DNA of 64,000 nt from SURF-43 sp964628985 (GTDB taxonomy: Bacteria; Chloroflexota; Dehalococcoidia; UBA2979): positions 1-64,000 of the forward strand of contig CAZVNJ010000008.1 in assembly GCA_964628985.1 (NCBI GenBank), in the 5' to 3' direction. The first letter of the stretch is position 1. Each line of letters starts with the position of its first letter. The position numbers were made by a program, and so were the translations under genes. Below, one piece after another: positions 35,537 through 44,848 of the stretch. Under the pieces are notes generated by a model. The model ran no database searches. It was not told where the DNA came from and saw nothing but the letters and a program-made list of their open reading frames with translations.

Positions 35537-36312
35537 CCAGGCTGCCTGGAGTGAGGACGACGTTGCACAGGCACGCAATCGATGTGCGTGGCGTCGCCCT
35601 TACGTACGAGGGCCGGCCGCCGGTCGAAGCGCTCGCTGGAGTCGACCTCCGTGTCGAGCACGGGGAGTTCGCGGCGCTGCTGGGACCCTCCGGCTGCGGT
35701 AAGAGCACGCTGCTCCGCATCCTCGCCGGCCTCCTCCAGCCGACCGCCGGGACGGCACAGGCGGAGAGCACGGCGTACATGCCGCAACGTGACCTGCTGC
35801 TTCCGTGGCGCCGCGTCCTCGGCAACGCGGTGCTCGCCGCGGAACTCGCCGGCGTCCCCAAGGCGGAGGCGCGCGCTCGGGCCACAGCGCTCATTGAGCG
35901 GTTTGGGCTGGGGGGCTTCGAAGGCGCATGGCCCACGCAGCTCTCCGGCGGGATGCGACAGCGAGTCGCACTCCTGAGGACGTTCCTGGCCCCACGCCAG
36001 ACGCTGCTGCTGGACGAGCCGTTCGGGGCGCTCGACGCCATCACCCGGAGGCGGATGCATGGCTGGCTCCAGGGCGTGCTCGCCAGCGAAGCGCGCACCG
36101 TGCTCCTGGTCACGCACGACGTGGAGGAAGCGATCACCCTGGCGGACACGGTCTACGTGATGTCGGCGCGGCCCGGGCGGATCCTCACGCGGGTGGGGGT
36201 GGATCTGCCGCGGCCGCGCACTGCGGCCGCCACCACGTCCCCTCCATTCACACGGCTCAAGGCAGACCTCCTTACGGCGCTCGAGATCGACTCCAGCGAG
36301 ACAGATCACTGA
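35533..36312 (+). CDS. thiZ: ABC transporter ATP-binding protein (ThiZ-like)
   Basis: 259 residues, GTG start overlapping the previous stop (GTGA). Walker A is LLGPSGCGKSTLLRI (about residues 50-58) and the Q-loop is in YMPQRDLLLPW. The signature is LSGGMRQRVALLRTF, Walker B is LLLDEPFGALDAITR and the H-loop is LLVTHDVEEA. This is the SsuB/TauB/ThiZ type of importer ATPase. It drives the ThiX/ThiY complex. Last gene of the riboswitch operon; no terminator is apparent in the 123 bases before the next gene. ThiD, TenA and other salvage enzymes are not in the window. Confidence 0.92.
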   Translation: MTRLPGVRTTLHRHAIDVRGVALTYEGRPPVEALAGVDLRVEHGEFAALLGPSGCGKSTLLRILAGLLQPTAGTAQAESTAYMPQRDLLLPWRRVLGNAVLAAELAGVPKAEARARATALIERFGLGGFEGAWPTQLSGGMRQRVALLRTFLAPRQTLLLDEPFGALDAITRRRMHGWLQGVLASEARTVLLVTHDVEEAITLADTVYVMSARPGRILTRVGVDLPRPRTAAATTSPPFTRLKADLLTALEIDSSETDH

Positions 36313-36435
36313 CGATGTCCTGACAGCCGGGGGGTCTTCTCCCGATCTTCACTCGCCGCCGCTCCGACCGAGGGTTTCTCCTGATGGCCGCCCCCTAAGG
36401 GTGGAGCGCGATAATGCCAGCCGAATCTGCTGTCC

Positions 36436-39400
36436 GTGCGGCACCCCTCGGAGCCCCCCGTGACCACGCTCCCACCGCCGCCGCCTGATCCCGCCTCCAA
36501 CGGCCCGCCGCCGACCGAGGCGGCCATCCCGGGTGTGAACCTGGAGACTCTGCGACTGACAGTCGACTCCCTCACCTGTCCGGTCCTGATCATCGACGGT
36601 GCCCTTCGAGTTGTGACCGGGAATGCCGCCTGGCGCGAGAACCTCGGTGCACGGGTTACGCAGACGGAGGGTGCGCGGTACGCCTCAGTAGCGCAGGAAC
36701 TCTGCGATGACCCGGAGAGCGCGGCGTGCCTCGTGCGTCTCGTCCAGGACGCCTTCGCCGGCGCGAGCCCTGCTACGGTGCTGGTGCGCACCCCCGGGCG
36801 GCCAGAACCGCGGTCCTGGCGGGTGGCAGCCACTGTCGCCGGGCGTTCGCAATTCGTCACGCTGGTCTACCAGGACGTCACGTCCCTCGTTCACTTCGAG
36901 CGGGAACAACGCGCGCAGCAGCGGGTGCTGGAACACGCCCAGCACATGGGCCGGATGGGGCACTGGCACTTTTCACTCGAGTCCCGAGCGGCCTACGCCT
37001 CCCCACAGACGCTGGAGATCCTCGGCGTGGGAGAGGAGGCGCTGCGAGACTTCGCGGCGTTGCTCCAACTGGTGCCGGAGAACGAGCGTGACCACGTCCG
37101 CGCCGCCGTCCGCGCAGTCCGAAACGGCGAAGCGGGCAGCCCCGTCCGCCACCGCGTGATCCGGGCAGACGGCTCCGCTCGCTGGGTGGATCACACCTTC
37201 GACCTGCTGCCGGACGCCGGGGGCCAAACGGTCCTTATGGGCGTGATCCAGGACGTCACGGACCAGGTGGCAGCCCTCGAGGCACTCCGCGCCAACCGCG
37301 AGGCGCTGCACGAGAGCAACACGCGACGCCGGGAGGCCCTGCTGATCGCGCGCGCAGCCCCATGGCGCCTCGACATGGCCACCGGGCGTATGTCCTGGTC
37401 GCCCGAGGCGCTCGAGGTCTTCGGCGAGGGCCTCGGGGACACAGCCGCCGAGGTGGAGGCGAACCGCCATCCGGACGACCTTGCCCATGTGACGCGGGCG
37501 TTCCGCGAACACGGCCGCACCGGGGAGCCCTTCTCGGTCCGCTACCGCATCCGCCGCGCGGACGGCACGGGATGGCGGTGGATAGAGAACCGGGTCGTCC
37601 CCGAGATCTCCGAGGATGACGTCCTGGTCGGCTACCGCGGGATCATGCAGGACATCCACGACCAGATCGAGCGCGAGATCGCACTGCGTGAGAGTGACGA
37701 CCATCAGCGCGAGGCGCTCCGCATCGCCCGCGCCGCAGTGTGGACATGGGACCGCAAGACCAGGCAGGTCTGGCAGTCTCCGGACCTCTACGAACTCCTC
37801 GGGTACACCTCCATGCCTCAGGACTTCGAGGACCGCGTCAGCCAACGGCACCCCGACGACCGCGAGCGCTCCGTCGCATTCGAAAACGACGCGATCCGAC
37901 GCCGGGAGCCCTTCACTGTGCGCTACCGCCTGGCCAGACCGGACGGGTCATGGGGCTGGATCGAAGAGCGCGGCGCCCCGCAGTTCGACACCAACGGAGA
38001 ACTGACCGGCTACCGCGGGACCCGCCAGGACGTAGACGATCAGGTCCGTCGAGAAGAGGCGCTGCGCGAGAGCGACGAGGGCATGCGCGAGGCGCTGCGT
38101 ATCGCGCGGGCTGCGAACTGGTCCTGGGACTACCGGACCAAGAAGCTATGGCACTCCCCTGACCTCTACACCCTGCTGGGCTACGAGACGATCCCCGAGA
38201 CCTTCGACGCCCGTGTCGCTCTGCGCCACCCAGAAGATCAGCAGCGATCGCGCCAGGAAGCCGAGCAGGCGATGCGCGAGCGACGCCCGTTCGTAGTCCG
38301 CTACCGCCTCGCCCGGCCGGAGGGCGGCTGGGCCTGGATCGAGCAGCGCGGGACACCTCAGTACGACTCGGCCGGACAGTACGTCGGCTACCGCGGGACC
38401 CGCCAGGACGTCGATGAGCAGGTACGGCGGGAGGAATCGCTGCGCGAGAGTGATGACCGCCGGCGCGAGGCCCTCCGGATCGCCCGCGCCGAGACCTGGA
38501 CGTACGACGCGAAATCCAGTGCCGTCTCTTACGCCTACGATCTCCGCCGATTACACGGTCACGCGCCCTCGTCGGAAGAGACTGACGCACAGGCGGACCT
38601 ACGTCACCCTGACGACGACGCCCCATCACGTGGGCTGATCCGCGCCGCCATGAAGGCGCACGAGCCGTTCGTTGCCCGTTACCGCGTGCCGCGAGCGGAT
38701 GGCTCGTGGGCGTGGGTCGAGAGCCGAGGCGTGCCGCAGTTCAATGCTGACGGCGAGTACATCGGATATCGCGGAACGCGGCAGGACGTGGACGAACAGG
38801 TCCGACGCGAGGAGGAACTACGCGAGGCGCTCAAGATGGCGCGCGCCGCCTTCTGGTACCACGGTCGGCACGATCCAATGCCATGGTGGTCGCCCGAACT
38901 CTACGAGATGATCGGACTGCCGGTCGCAGACATGCCGGGGCCAGATGCAGCTGAACGTCACCCCGACGACGTTCAGCGCCTCGAGGACCTCGTCCGATCC
39001 GCCCTTCGAGCGCGTCTACCATACACGGTCCGCTACCGGCTCCGGCACCATGTGACGCGTGAATGGGTATGGATGGAACGGCGCGGCGTGCCAGTCTTCT
39101 CCACTGAGGGGACGCCCATCGCGTACCGAGGCGTCATCCGCGACATCTCTGAAGACATGGAACGCCAGGCCGAACTCGAACGCTCGCAGTCGCTACTTGA
39201 ACAGGCCCAGCGCCTCAGCGGCGTGGGGTCCTTCTCGATCGACTTGGAGAGCGGCGAGCAACGTTGGTCGGACGAACAGTACCGCATCATGGGTTTCGCA
39301 CCGTTCGAAGTGGCGGCTACCGCCGACCAGTTCTACGCACGCGTCCACCCCGATGATGTGGCGGCCGTGCGAGCCTCGTTCCGGCTCATCCTTAAGACCG

Positions 39401-41436
39401 GGCAACCGACCGTGATGGAGTACCGCATCGTCCGCCAGGACGGGGCGGTCCGTACGCTGCACGGCGCTGCGGAGGCGCGCCTGGCACCGGACGGACGCGT
39501 AACGGAGCTCATCGGCGTGACCCAGGACGTCACCGAGCGGATCGAGGCCGAGGCCCGCATCCGCCAGAGCGAAGCACGACTCCGCGGGGTCCTGGACTCG
39601 GTCGGAGACGGCATCACGCTGCTAACGCGCGGCAACCGCAACAACTGGACCAACTCGGCCTTCCTGCACATGATCGGCTACACCGGGGCCGAGTTGGCGG
39701 AGGCTGGGCTGGATGCCCTGTTCGACGCCGACGCGATGCGCGACACAACGGACTGGTGGCGACGTGTCAGCGAGGGACAACCCGCGGGCCTGCCACGAAC
39801 CTATCGGCTGCGACTTCGCCGCAAGGACGGGACCTACATCACGGCTGAGGCCAAGCCCTCGATGTTGAAAGATGGCGACGAGGTGATCGGACTCCTGTCC
39901 GTCATCCGCGACACCACGGAGCGCGACCGGCTCCAGGCGCAGATTGATGCCGCGACGGCGGAGACCCGCCAGGTCCTGCAGACCGCGCCCCTGCCCATCT
40001 TCGTGCTGGAGGCGGACGGCACCATCGCGATGGCGAACGACAGCACCGCCCACGCCTTCGGCTGGGAGCCGGACCAGCTCGTCGGCCGGTCCGTGGTGGT
40101 GCTGGGCGAGGGCCTGACGCCGCAGTCGATGATCGCGGCGAGCGCGAGGGCGCGCGAGTCTTCCACCCCGGGGCTGCACGTGCCCGAGGTCACCTGCCGC
40201 CGCCAGGACGGAAGCGAGTTCCCCGCGCAGGTCGCGATGACTGAACTCCAGTTAGCGGGCGGCGGCCACCGATACCTCTGCGTGCTGATCGACCTCACCG
40301 AGCGCAAGCGCGCCGAGGAGGAGCTGACGCGAATGCAGAAGACGGAAGCGCTGGGCACGCTGGTCGCCGGCGTCGCTCACGACTTCAACAACCTGCTCAC
40401 GGCGATGGTCGGTGGGATCTCGATGGCGCAGAACGAGCCGGAAGAGCCCCGCTGGCTGGACATCGCGAAAGAGGCCGCGGAGCGTGCCACGCGCCTGGTC
40501 CAGGAACTGCTCCAGTTTTCCCGCCGCTCGACGCCCCAACTCCAGGCAGTTGACCCAGTCGCGCTCGTGCAGCACACGACCAATCTCATCCGAGAGACGA
40601 TCGACCGCCAGATCACCGTCACGCTCACCACCGAGCCGGTCGAAGGGAGCCTGGCCGGCGACGAGGGCCAGTTGCAGCAGGTGATCATGAACCTGCTGGT
40701 CAACGCGCGGGATGCGGTCCTGGAGCGGGCGCTCACCGAGGGGGCCGGCTACTGCCCGAGCATCGATGTGGCGGTCCGCCCGGACCGTCTGCGCGGCGAG
40801 CCCGCCGTGCGGATGGAAGTCAGCGACAACGGCCCGGGGATGCCGGACGCTATCCGTGCGCGCGTATTCGACCCCTTCTTCACCACGAAACCAGTCGGTG
40901 CAGGGACAGGTCTCGGCCTCGCCATCGTCGCGGGCATCGTGGACCGGCACGGCGGCATCGTCTCGGTGGAGACGGCCGTGGGGACCGGCACCACGTTTGC
41001 GATCCTGCTTCCCCTGGCAACGGCCGAAGGCGCGCCCGATCGCGTCGAGCGGGAAGCAGGGCTCATCCGGTCCGATGTCCAGCGGACCGCACTCGTGATC
41101 GACGACGAGGACATGGTGCGGGCCATCTCTGCCGGCTACCTGGAGACGGCCAACTACCGAGTCATCCAGGTGCGAGACGGCCACGAGGCGCTCCGGCTCC
41201 TCGAGTCCGGGGCGCACTTCGACATTGTGCTGACGGACATCAGCATGCCGAGCCCGAATGGTTGGGACATCCTGGCCGCGCTCCATGGCCGGGCGGGGAC
41301 GCCGCCGGTGGTCCTTGTCAGCGGATACGCCGAGGCTGAGGTCGCGCGGGAACGGGGGGCCGCCGGGTTCCTCCAGAAGCCATTCACGCAAGCATCGCTC
41401 CTGGCCATGTTCGAGGAGATCCTCACCCGGAGTTAG
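36436..41436 (+). CDS. Giant multi-PAS hybrid histidine kinase with receiver domain
   Basis: 1666 residues, soluble. A proline-rich start is followed by about ten PAS domains, near residues 40-155, 165-285, 300-415, 423-545, 548-670, 675-795, 798-910, 926-1045, 1049-1165 and 1175-1300. Then come a HisKA domain with H1315 in VAHDFNNLLTAM and HATPase_c with DNGPGMP and GAGTGLGLAIV. A C-terminal receiver domain has phospho-acceptor D1601 in VLTDISMPSPNG. The HDFNN box places it in the group that includes the RodK/PAS hybrid kinases. PAS 4-6 are nearly periodic copies. Several PAS domains of this type bind haem, flavin or small ligands, but no cofactor residue can be named here. GTG start; a second GTG at 36460 is possible. 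Confidence 0.93.
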   Translation: MRHPSEPPVTTLPPPPPDPASNGPPPTEAAIPGVNLETLRLTVDSLTCPVLIIDGALRVVTGNAAWRENLGARVTQTEGARYASVAQELCDDPESAACLVRLVQDAFAGASPATVLVRTPGRPEPRSWRVAATVAGRSQFVTLVYQDVTSLVHFEREQRAQQRVLEHAQHMGRMGHWHFSLESRAAYASPQTLEILGVGEEALRDFAALLQLVPENERDHVRAAVRAVRNGEAGSPVRHRVIRADGSARWVDHTFDLLPDAGGQTVLMGVIQDVTDQVAALEALRANREALHESNTRRREALLIARAAPWRLDMATGRMSWSPEALEVFGEGLGDTAAEVEANRHPDDLAHVTRAFREHGRTGEPFSVRYRIRRADGTGWRWIENRVVPEISEDDVLVGYRGIMQDIHDQIEREIALRESDDHQREALRIARAAVWTWDRKTRQVWQSPDLYELLGYTSMPQDFEDRVSQRHPDDRERSVAFENDAIRRREPFTVRYRLARPDGSWGWIEERGAPQFDTNGELTGYRGTRQDVDDQVRREEALRESDEGMREALRIARAANWSWDYRTKKLWHSPDLYTLLGYETIPETFDARVALRHPEDQQRSRQEAEQAMRERRPFVVRYRLARPEGGWAWIEQRGTPQYDSAGQYVGYRGTRQDVDEQVRREESLRESDDRRREALRIARAETWTYDAKSSAVSYAYDLRRLHGHAPSSEETDAQADLRHPDDDAPSRGLIRAAMKAHEPFVARYRVPRADGSWAWVESRGVPQFNADGEYIGYRGTRQDVDEQVRREEELREALKMARAAFWYHGRHDPMPWWSPELYEMIGLPVADMPGPDAAERHPDDVQRLEDLVRSALRARLPYTVRYRLRHHVTREWVWMERRGVPVFSTEGTPIAYRGVIRDISEDMERQAELERSQSLLEQAQRLSGVGSFSIDLESGEQRWSDEQYRIMGFAPFEVAATADQFYARVHPDDVAAVRASFRLILKTGQPTVMEYRIVRQDGAVRTLHGAAEARLAPDGRVTELIGVTQDVTERIEAEARIRQSEARLRGVLDSVGDGITLLTRGNRNNWTNSAFLHMIGYTGAELAEAGLDALFDADAMRDTTDWWRRVSEGQPAGLPRTYRLRLRRKDGTYITAEAKPSMLKDGDEVIGLLSVIRDTTERDRLQAQIDAATAETRQVLQTAPLPIFVLEADGTIAMANDSTAHAFGWEPDQLVGRSVVVLGEGLTPQSMIAASARARESSTPGLHVPEVTCRRQDGSEFPAQVAMTELQLAGGGHRYLCVLIDLTERKRAEEELTRMQKTEALGTLVAGVAHDFNNLLTAMVGGISMAQNEPEEPRWLDIAKEAAERATRLVQELLQFSRRSTPQLQAVDPVALVQHTTNLIRETIDRQITVTLTTEPVEGSLAGDEGQLQQVIMNLLVNARDAVLERALTEGAGYCPSIDVAVRPDRLRGEPAVRMEVSDNGPGMPDAIRARVFDPFFTTKPVGAGTGLGLAIVAGIVDRHGGIVSVETAVGTGTTFAILLPLATAEGAPDRVEREAGLIRSDVQRTALVIDDEDMVRAISAGYLETANYRVIQVRDGHEALRLLESGAHFDIVLTDISMPSPNGWDILAALHGRAGTPPVVLVSGYAEAEVARERGAAGFLQKPFTQASLLAMFEEILTRS
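37696..38830 (+). repeat. Tandem PAS-repeat block within the hybrid kinase gene
   Basis: Three consecutive ~125-codon units begin with REALRIARA (codons near 424, 548 and 675) and end with YRGTRQDVD[DE]QVRREE. They share R(Q/L)RHP(D/E)D and (Y)R(L/V)(A/P)R(P/A) segments at matching positions. Spacings are about 125, 127 and 123 codons, indicating repeated internal duplication of one PAS-PAC unit. Confidence 0.85.
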
Positions 41437-41483
41437 CGAGTCCTCGCTGGCATGGCCGGCCCTCCGCGGGCGATGATGTCCCA

Positions 41484-42059
41484 ATGCCGAAGGAACGCCC
41501 GTCCCTGAAGGGCCGTCTGCTCGTCGCCACTCCGCTCCTCACCGATCCCAATTTCTCGGGGACGGTGGTCCTGCTCTGCCGCCATGACGCGGAGGGGGCC
41601 TTTGGTGTCATCCTGAATCGACCGCTCGAAACGGAAGCGGTTGAGATCATCCCGGAGTGGGCGGAACGATGCGCGCTGCCGCCCGTCCTGTTTGATGGCG
41701 GCCCGGTGCGCCGGACGAGTGCGCTTGCCCTCGGATTCGACCCTTCGCCCGCCGGTGCCGCCCGCGACCTCGGCCGTGGGTGGACGCCGATCCAGGGCCC
41801 GGTGGGCATGGTCAACCTGCATGTCCAGCCGGAAGCCCTCCCTCCCACCATCGAGTACGTCCGCCTCTTTGCCGGGTCATCCGGTTGGGACGCCGACCAA
41901 CTCGACCGTGAGATCCGAGAGGACGCCTGGTTCGTCGTACGCAGCCGCGCTTCGGATGTCTTCGCGACCGAGCCGCAGAACCTCTGGCGGGAGGTCCTGC
42001 GCCGCCACCCGAGGTACGCCCTGTACGCCTTCTCGGGAAACGACACCGCTCAGAATTGA
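41484..42059 (+). CDS. YqgE/AlgH family protein
   Basis: 191 residues matching the AlgH/YqgE (UPF0301) family end to end. LKGRLLVATPLLTDPNFSGTVVLLCRHDAEGAFGVILNRPL is the diagnostic N-terminus. FDGGPVRRTSALALG is the conserved GGPV motif, and LHVQPEALPPTIEYVRLFAGSSGWDADQLDREI the 'G.sgW...QLd.E' motif. Family members are single-domain cytoplasmic proteins whose biochemical role is unsettled (linked to alginate regulation in Pseudomonas). It sits 47 bases after the hybrid kinase and upstream of the cobalamin riboswitch. Confidence 0.93.
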   Translation: MPKERPSLKGRLLVATPLLTDPNFSGTVVLLCRHDAEGAFGVILNRPLETEAVEIIPEWAERCALPPVLFDGGPVRRTSALALGFDPSPAGAARDLGRGWTPIQGPVGMVNLHVQPEALPPTIEYVRLFAGSSGWDADQLDREIREDAWFVVRSRASDVFATEPQNLWREVLRRHPRYALYAFSGNDTAQN

Positions 42060-42099
42060 GTGGGCCCCGCAGAGGTGGAGACCGGCTCGCGGCTGGCCA

Positions 42100-42220
42100 C
42101 CCGGTGAGCCTAGAATCGCGGAAGCGATGCCCGGGGAAGTCGGTGCGAGTCCGACGCTGTCCCGCAACTGTGAACCTCCGACGAGGAAAGCCAGAGCACC
42201 GGCCTCGCCTCATCCCTTGT
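42100..42220 (+). promoter_or_regulatory. Cobalamin (B12) riboswitch
   Basis: The conserved core is present: GGAAGTCGGTGCGAGTCCGAC, then GCTGTCCCGCAACTGT, then AAGCCAGAGCACC (B12-box region). The 5' helix GGTGAGCC precedes it. It lies between algH and a BtuF-like gene, as is common for cobalamin uptake genes. Edges are approximate. The loop sequence CCTCCG (42175-42180) is the exact complement of CGGAGG at 42290-42295, the ribosome site of the downstream gene, suggesting a kissing interaction that would block translation. Confidence 0.9.
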
Positions 42221-42301
42221 CGACCTGCGCGGACAGGCGACGGCAAGTGAGTGACGCCCGGCGTCCCGCCCTGCCCTCGCCCCCCGCGCCGGAGGTGTCG
42301 T

Positions 42302-43234
42302 GTGGCTAGAGGCCTGCTCCCCGTGGTCGCCTGTCTCCTGGCCTTCGCCGTCGCGTGCGGCAGCAGTCCGCAGCCGGTCGCGGCCCCGCCAGCGGCGCCC
42401 AGCGCTTCCCGGTTCCCCCTCAGCGTCACCGACCAGGACGGGCATCCCGTCTCCATCCCGTCACCGCCGCAGCGGATCATCTCGTACTCCCCCGGCGTCA
42501 CCGAGATCCTGTTTGCCATTGGTGCCGGGGCACAGGTGGTGGCCGCGGACCAGTTCTCTGACTATCCGGCCGCGGCGAAGTCACTGACCGAGCGCGTGGC
42601 CTATTCGAGCCCCGACGTGGAGCGCGCCCTGGGACTGGACCCGGACCTCGTGATCCTCTCTCGTGCCCAGCGCACCTCGGTGGAACGCTTCCGCGCAGCC
42701 GGTCTCCCAGTGTTCTACATGCCCGAGCCGTCCAGCCTCGAGGCGATCATCGCGAACGTCCGGATGTTGGGCCGCGTCACAGACCGCATCGCCGAGTCGG
42801 AAGCGGTCGCTTCCTCCATGGAGGCGCGCATCGACGCCGTGAAGGCGAAGGTGGCAGATGCCGGTCAGGGCCCGCGCACCTACTACGAGATCAGCGACCG
42901 GCTATTCACGGCCGGAGACCGCACATTCATCGGCGCGATCCTGACCCTCCTGAAGGCGACGAACGTCGCGGGCGGCACCACGACGGACTTCCCGCAACTG
43001 ACCGCAGAAGCCCTCATCGCACGCGACCCGGAGGTCATCATCCTGGCGAACGCGAACACCGCCGGGCAGAGCCTGGAGACACTCCGCAAGAGGCCGGGCT
43101 GGGCCGCAATCACCGCCGTCAGGGAGGGAAGGGTCTATCCGATCGACCCGAACATCGGCACCCGGCCCGGGCCACGGATCGTGGAAGCGGTCGAGGAGAT
43201 CGCTCGGCTGCTCTACCCGGAGCGCTTTCGATAG
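42302..43234 (+). CDS. Cobalamin-type ABC substrate-binding lipoprotein (BtuF-like)
   Basis: 310 residues from GTG 42302, with GGAGG six bases before it. Signal with lipobox LAFAVAC. The mature protein is a type III periplasmic-binding fold: VTDQDGHPVSIPSPPQRIISYSPGVTEILFAIGAGAQVVAADQFSDYPAAAK, a later VILSRAQRTSVERFRAAGLPVFY, and the C-lobe DPEVIILAN. This suits vitamin B12 (BtuF) or siderophores, and the upstream cobalamin riboswitch favours corrinoids. No permease or ATPase for it lies in the window, so it must share a transporter encoded elsewhere. The GTG at 42251 in the same frame is upstream of the ribosome site and rejected. Confidence 0.9.
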   Translation: MARGLLPVVACLLAFAVACGSSPQPVAAPPAAPSASRFPLSVTDQDGHPVSIPSPPQRIISYSPGVTEILFAIGAGAQVVAADQFSDYPAAAKSLTERVAYSSPDVERALGLDPDLVILSRAQRTSVERFRAAGLPVFYMPEPSSLEAIIANVRMLGRVTDRIAESEAVASSMEARIDAVKAKVADAGQGPRTYYEISDRLFTAGDRTFIGAILTLLKATNVAGGTTTDFPQLTAEALIARDPEVIILANANTAGQSLETLRKRPGWAAITAVREGRVYPIDPNIGTRPGPRIVEAVEEIARLLYPERFR

Positions 43235-43244
43235 CGGGCGCGGT

Positions 43245-43433
43245 TCACCCCCGCCCGCCGAAGATCCCACCGAAGGCCATCCCCAGGACGGAACCCACCA
43301 GCGCTCCGAAGACCGGCATGAGCAGCACCGAGGCGATATTTCCCCCCTCACCCACCGTCTGGAACACACCAAACGCCAACCCGGCGATGGCTCCACCGAA
43401 GAGTCCCAGCGTGACAGGGGAATAACGCATCAC
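43245..43433 (-). CDS. Small glycine-rich membrane protein (glycine zipper type)
   Basis: 62 residues, essentially two membrane helices: LGLFGGAIAGLAFGVFQTVG and MPVFGALVGSVLGMAFGGIFGG. The second is full of GxxxG spacing (glycine zipper). GTG immediately followed by ATG offers two starts. No strong ribosome site is visible. It faces the BtuF-like gene tail-to-tail, 10 bases away. Composition and strand position suggest a real small membrane protein, but I cannot name a family. Confidence 0.5.
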   Translation of the reverse strand: MMRYSPVTLGLFGGAIAGLAFGVFQTVGEGGNIASVLLMPVFGALVGSVLGMAFGGIFGGRG

Positions 43434-43551
43434 AAAAGTCTAGTCGCGTCTCCAAGTGCCCGCACTCGGCCCAGCGGATGCGCGCACGCGCGGAAGGCGG
43501 CATGATTCCGCAGACCCGATACCATCGAGTCCGGGTCGGAGGGGATCTACC

Positions 43552-44832
43552 GTGCTGTCAGCGCGCGCTGCGCTCGTGTTCGCTCTGGCTGGCACCGTCC
43601 CGGGCATTCTGCTCCGGGTCTCTGGCACACACCTCGGGACGATCCCGGACACCGCACTCTTCGGACTCGCCATCGTGTCGGCGGCTTTCCTTCTCGCATG
43701 GACGGCAGAAGCCTCCGAGACAGAGATCGCGCAGGGCCTGGCGGTGGCCTTCGTCGCCCTCATCGCGGTCCTGCCGGAGTACGCGGTGGACATGACATTC
43801 GCGTGGAAGGCCGGGAAGGACCCCGCATACGCCCCGTTCGCCGTCGCCAACATGACCGGCGCCAACCGCCTACTGATCGGCGTGGCCTGGCCGCTGATCT
43901 TCTTCCTCTTCTGGCTGAAGAATCGCGGCAAAGACCTGCGCCTTGAGCGCGCCTACAGCATCGAAGTGGTCGCCCTGGCGATCGCGACCGTGTACTCATT
44001 CACGCTCATGCTCAAGGGCACGATCAACCTCGTGGACACCGCGATCTTCGCAGCGATCTTTATCGCCTACGTCAGCATCATCATGCGTGCTCCCTCCGAG
44101 GAGCCGGAACTGGTGGGGCCGGCGCGGCTGATTGGCGGGATGCGTCGCGGGCCCCGTCGGGGAGCCATTGCCGGCCTGTTCATCATCGCCGCGATTGCGA
44201 TCCTCGCCTCCGCAGAGCGCTTCGCGGAAGGCCTCATCCACAGCGGTACTCAGCTGGGCATCGACGAGTTCACGCTTGTGCAGTGGCTGGCGCCCTTCGC
44301 CTCAGAGGCGCCCGAGTTCCTCGTCGCCGGCATCCTGGCCTGGCGTGGCCGGGCAGGGGTCGCGATGGGCGCGCTGCTGTCCTCGAAGGTGAACCAGTGG
44401 ACGCTGCTCATCGGCGGACTGCCCGTGGCCTACGCCATCTCCAGCGGCTCACTGCAGGGGCTCCCCCTGGACGTCCGCGAGATCGAGGAACTCTACCTGA
44501 CGGCCGCACAATCACTGTTCGCCGTCTCGGTCCTCGTGAGCCTCAGCCTCGCGAGACGCGAAGCGCTCATGCTGCTGGTGCTCTTCACCGTGCAGTTCGT
44601 GCTCTCGGCAGCACATATCCCGCTGCCGTTCACGATCCTTGGGGAGACGGTCCTCACGGCGTCGGACGTCCGCCGGGTGGCGGGGACTATCTACATCGTG
44701 ATTGCGGTGTACATCTTGGTGAAGGAGCGCGACGAGATCAGGCATCTCTTCCGCAGCGCGCGCAAGACGGCAAGAGATCCCGGGTATGAGCATCCCGAGG
44801 ACGCTGACCTGCACGCGGTCCACGTCCCCTAG
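43552..44832 (+). CDS. Sodium/calcium-exchanger (CaCA) family membrane protein
   Basis: 426 residues, about ten membrane helices. The two alpha-repeats of the CaCA superfamily are visible: PEYAVDMTFAWKAG...FAVANMTGANRLLIG in the first half and SEAPEFLVAGILAWRGRAGVAMGALLSSKVNQWTLLIGG in the second. Both place acidic residues (E and D, E and E) in the ion-binding helices. Likely a Ca2+ or other cation antiporter. GTG 43552 with GGAGGGG before it is chosen over an ATG at 43456 that would add a charged, non-homologous stretch. Confidence 0.88.
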   Translation: MLSARAALVFALAGTVPGILLRVSGTHLGTIPDTALFGLAIVSAAFLLAWTAEASETEIAQGLAVAFVALIAVLPEYAVDMTFAWKAGKDPAYAPFAVANMTGANRLLIGVAWPLIFFLFWLKNRGKDLRLERAYSIEVVALAIATVYSFTLMLKGTINLVDTAIFAAIFIAYVSIIMRAPSEEPELVGPARLIGGMRRGPRRGAIAGLFIIAAIAILASAERFAEGLIHSGTQLGIDEFTLVQWLAPFASEAPEFLVAGILAWRGRAGVAMGALLSSKVNQWTLLIGGLPVAYAISSGSLQGLPLDVREIEELYLTAAQSLFAVSVLVSLSLARREALMLLVLFTVQFVLSAAHIPLPFTILGETVLTASDVRRVAGTIYIVIAVYILVKERDEIRHLFRSARKTARDPGYEHPEDADLHAVHVP

Positions 44833-44848
44833 GGGCAAGGTTCTGCGC

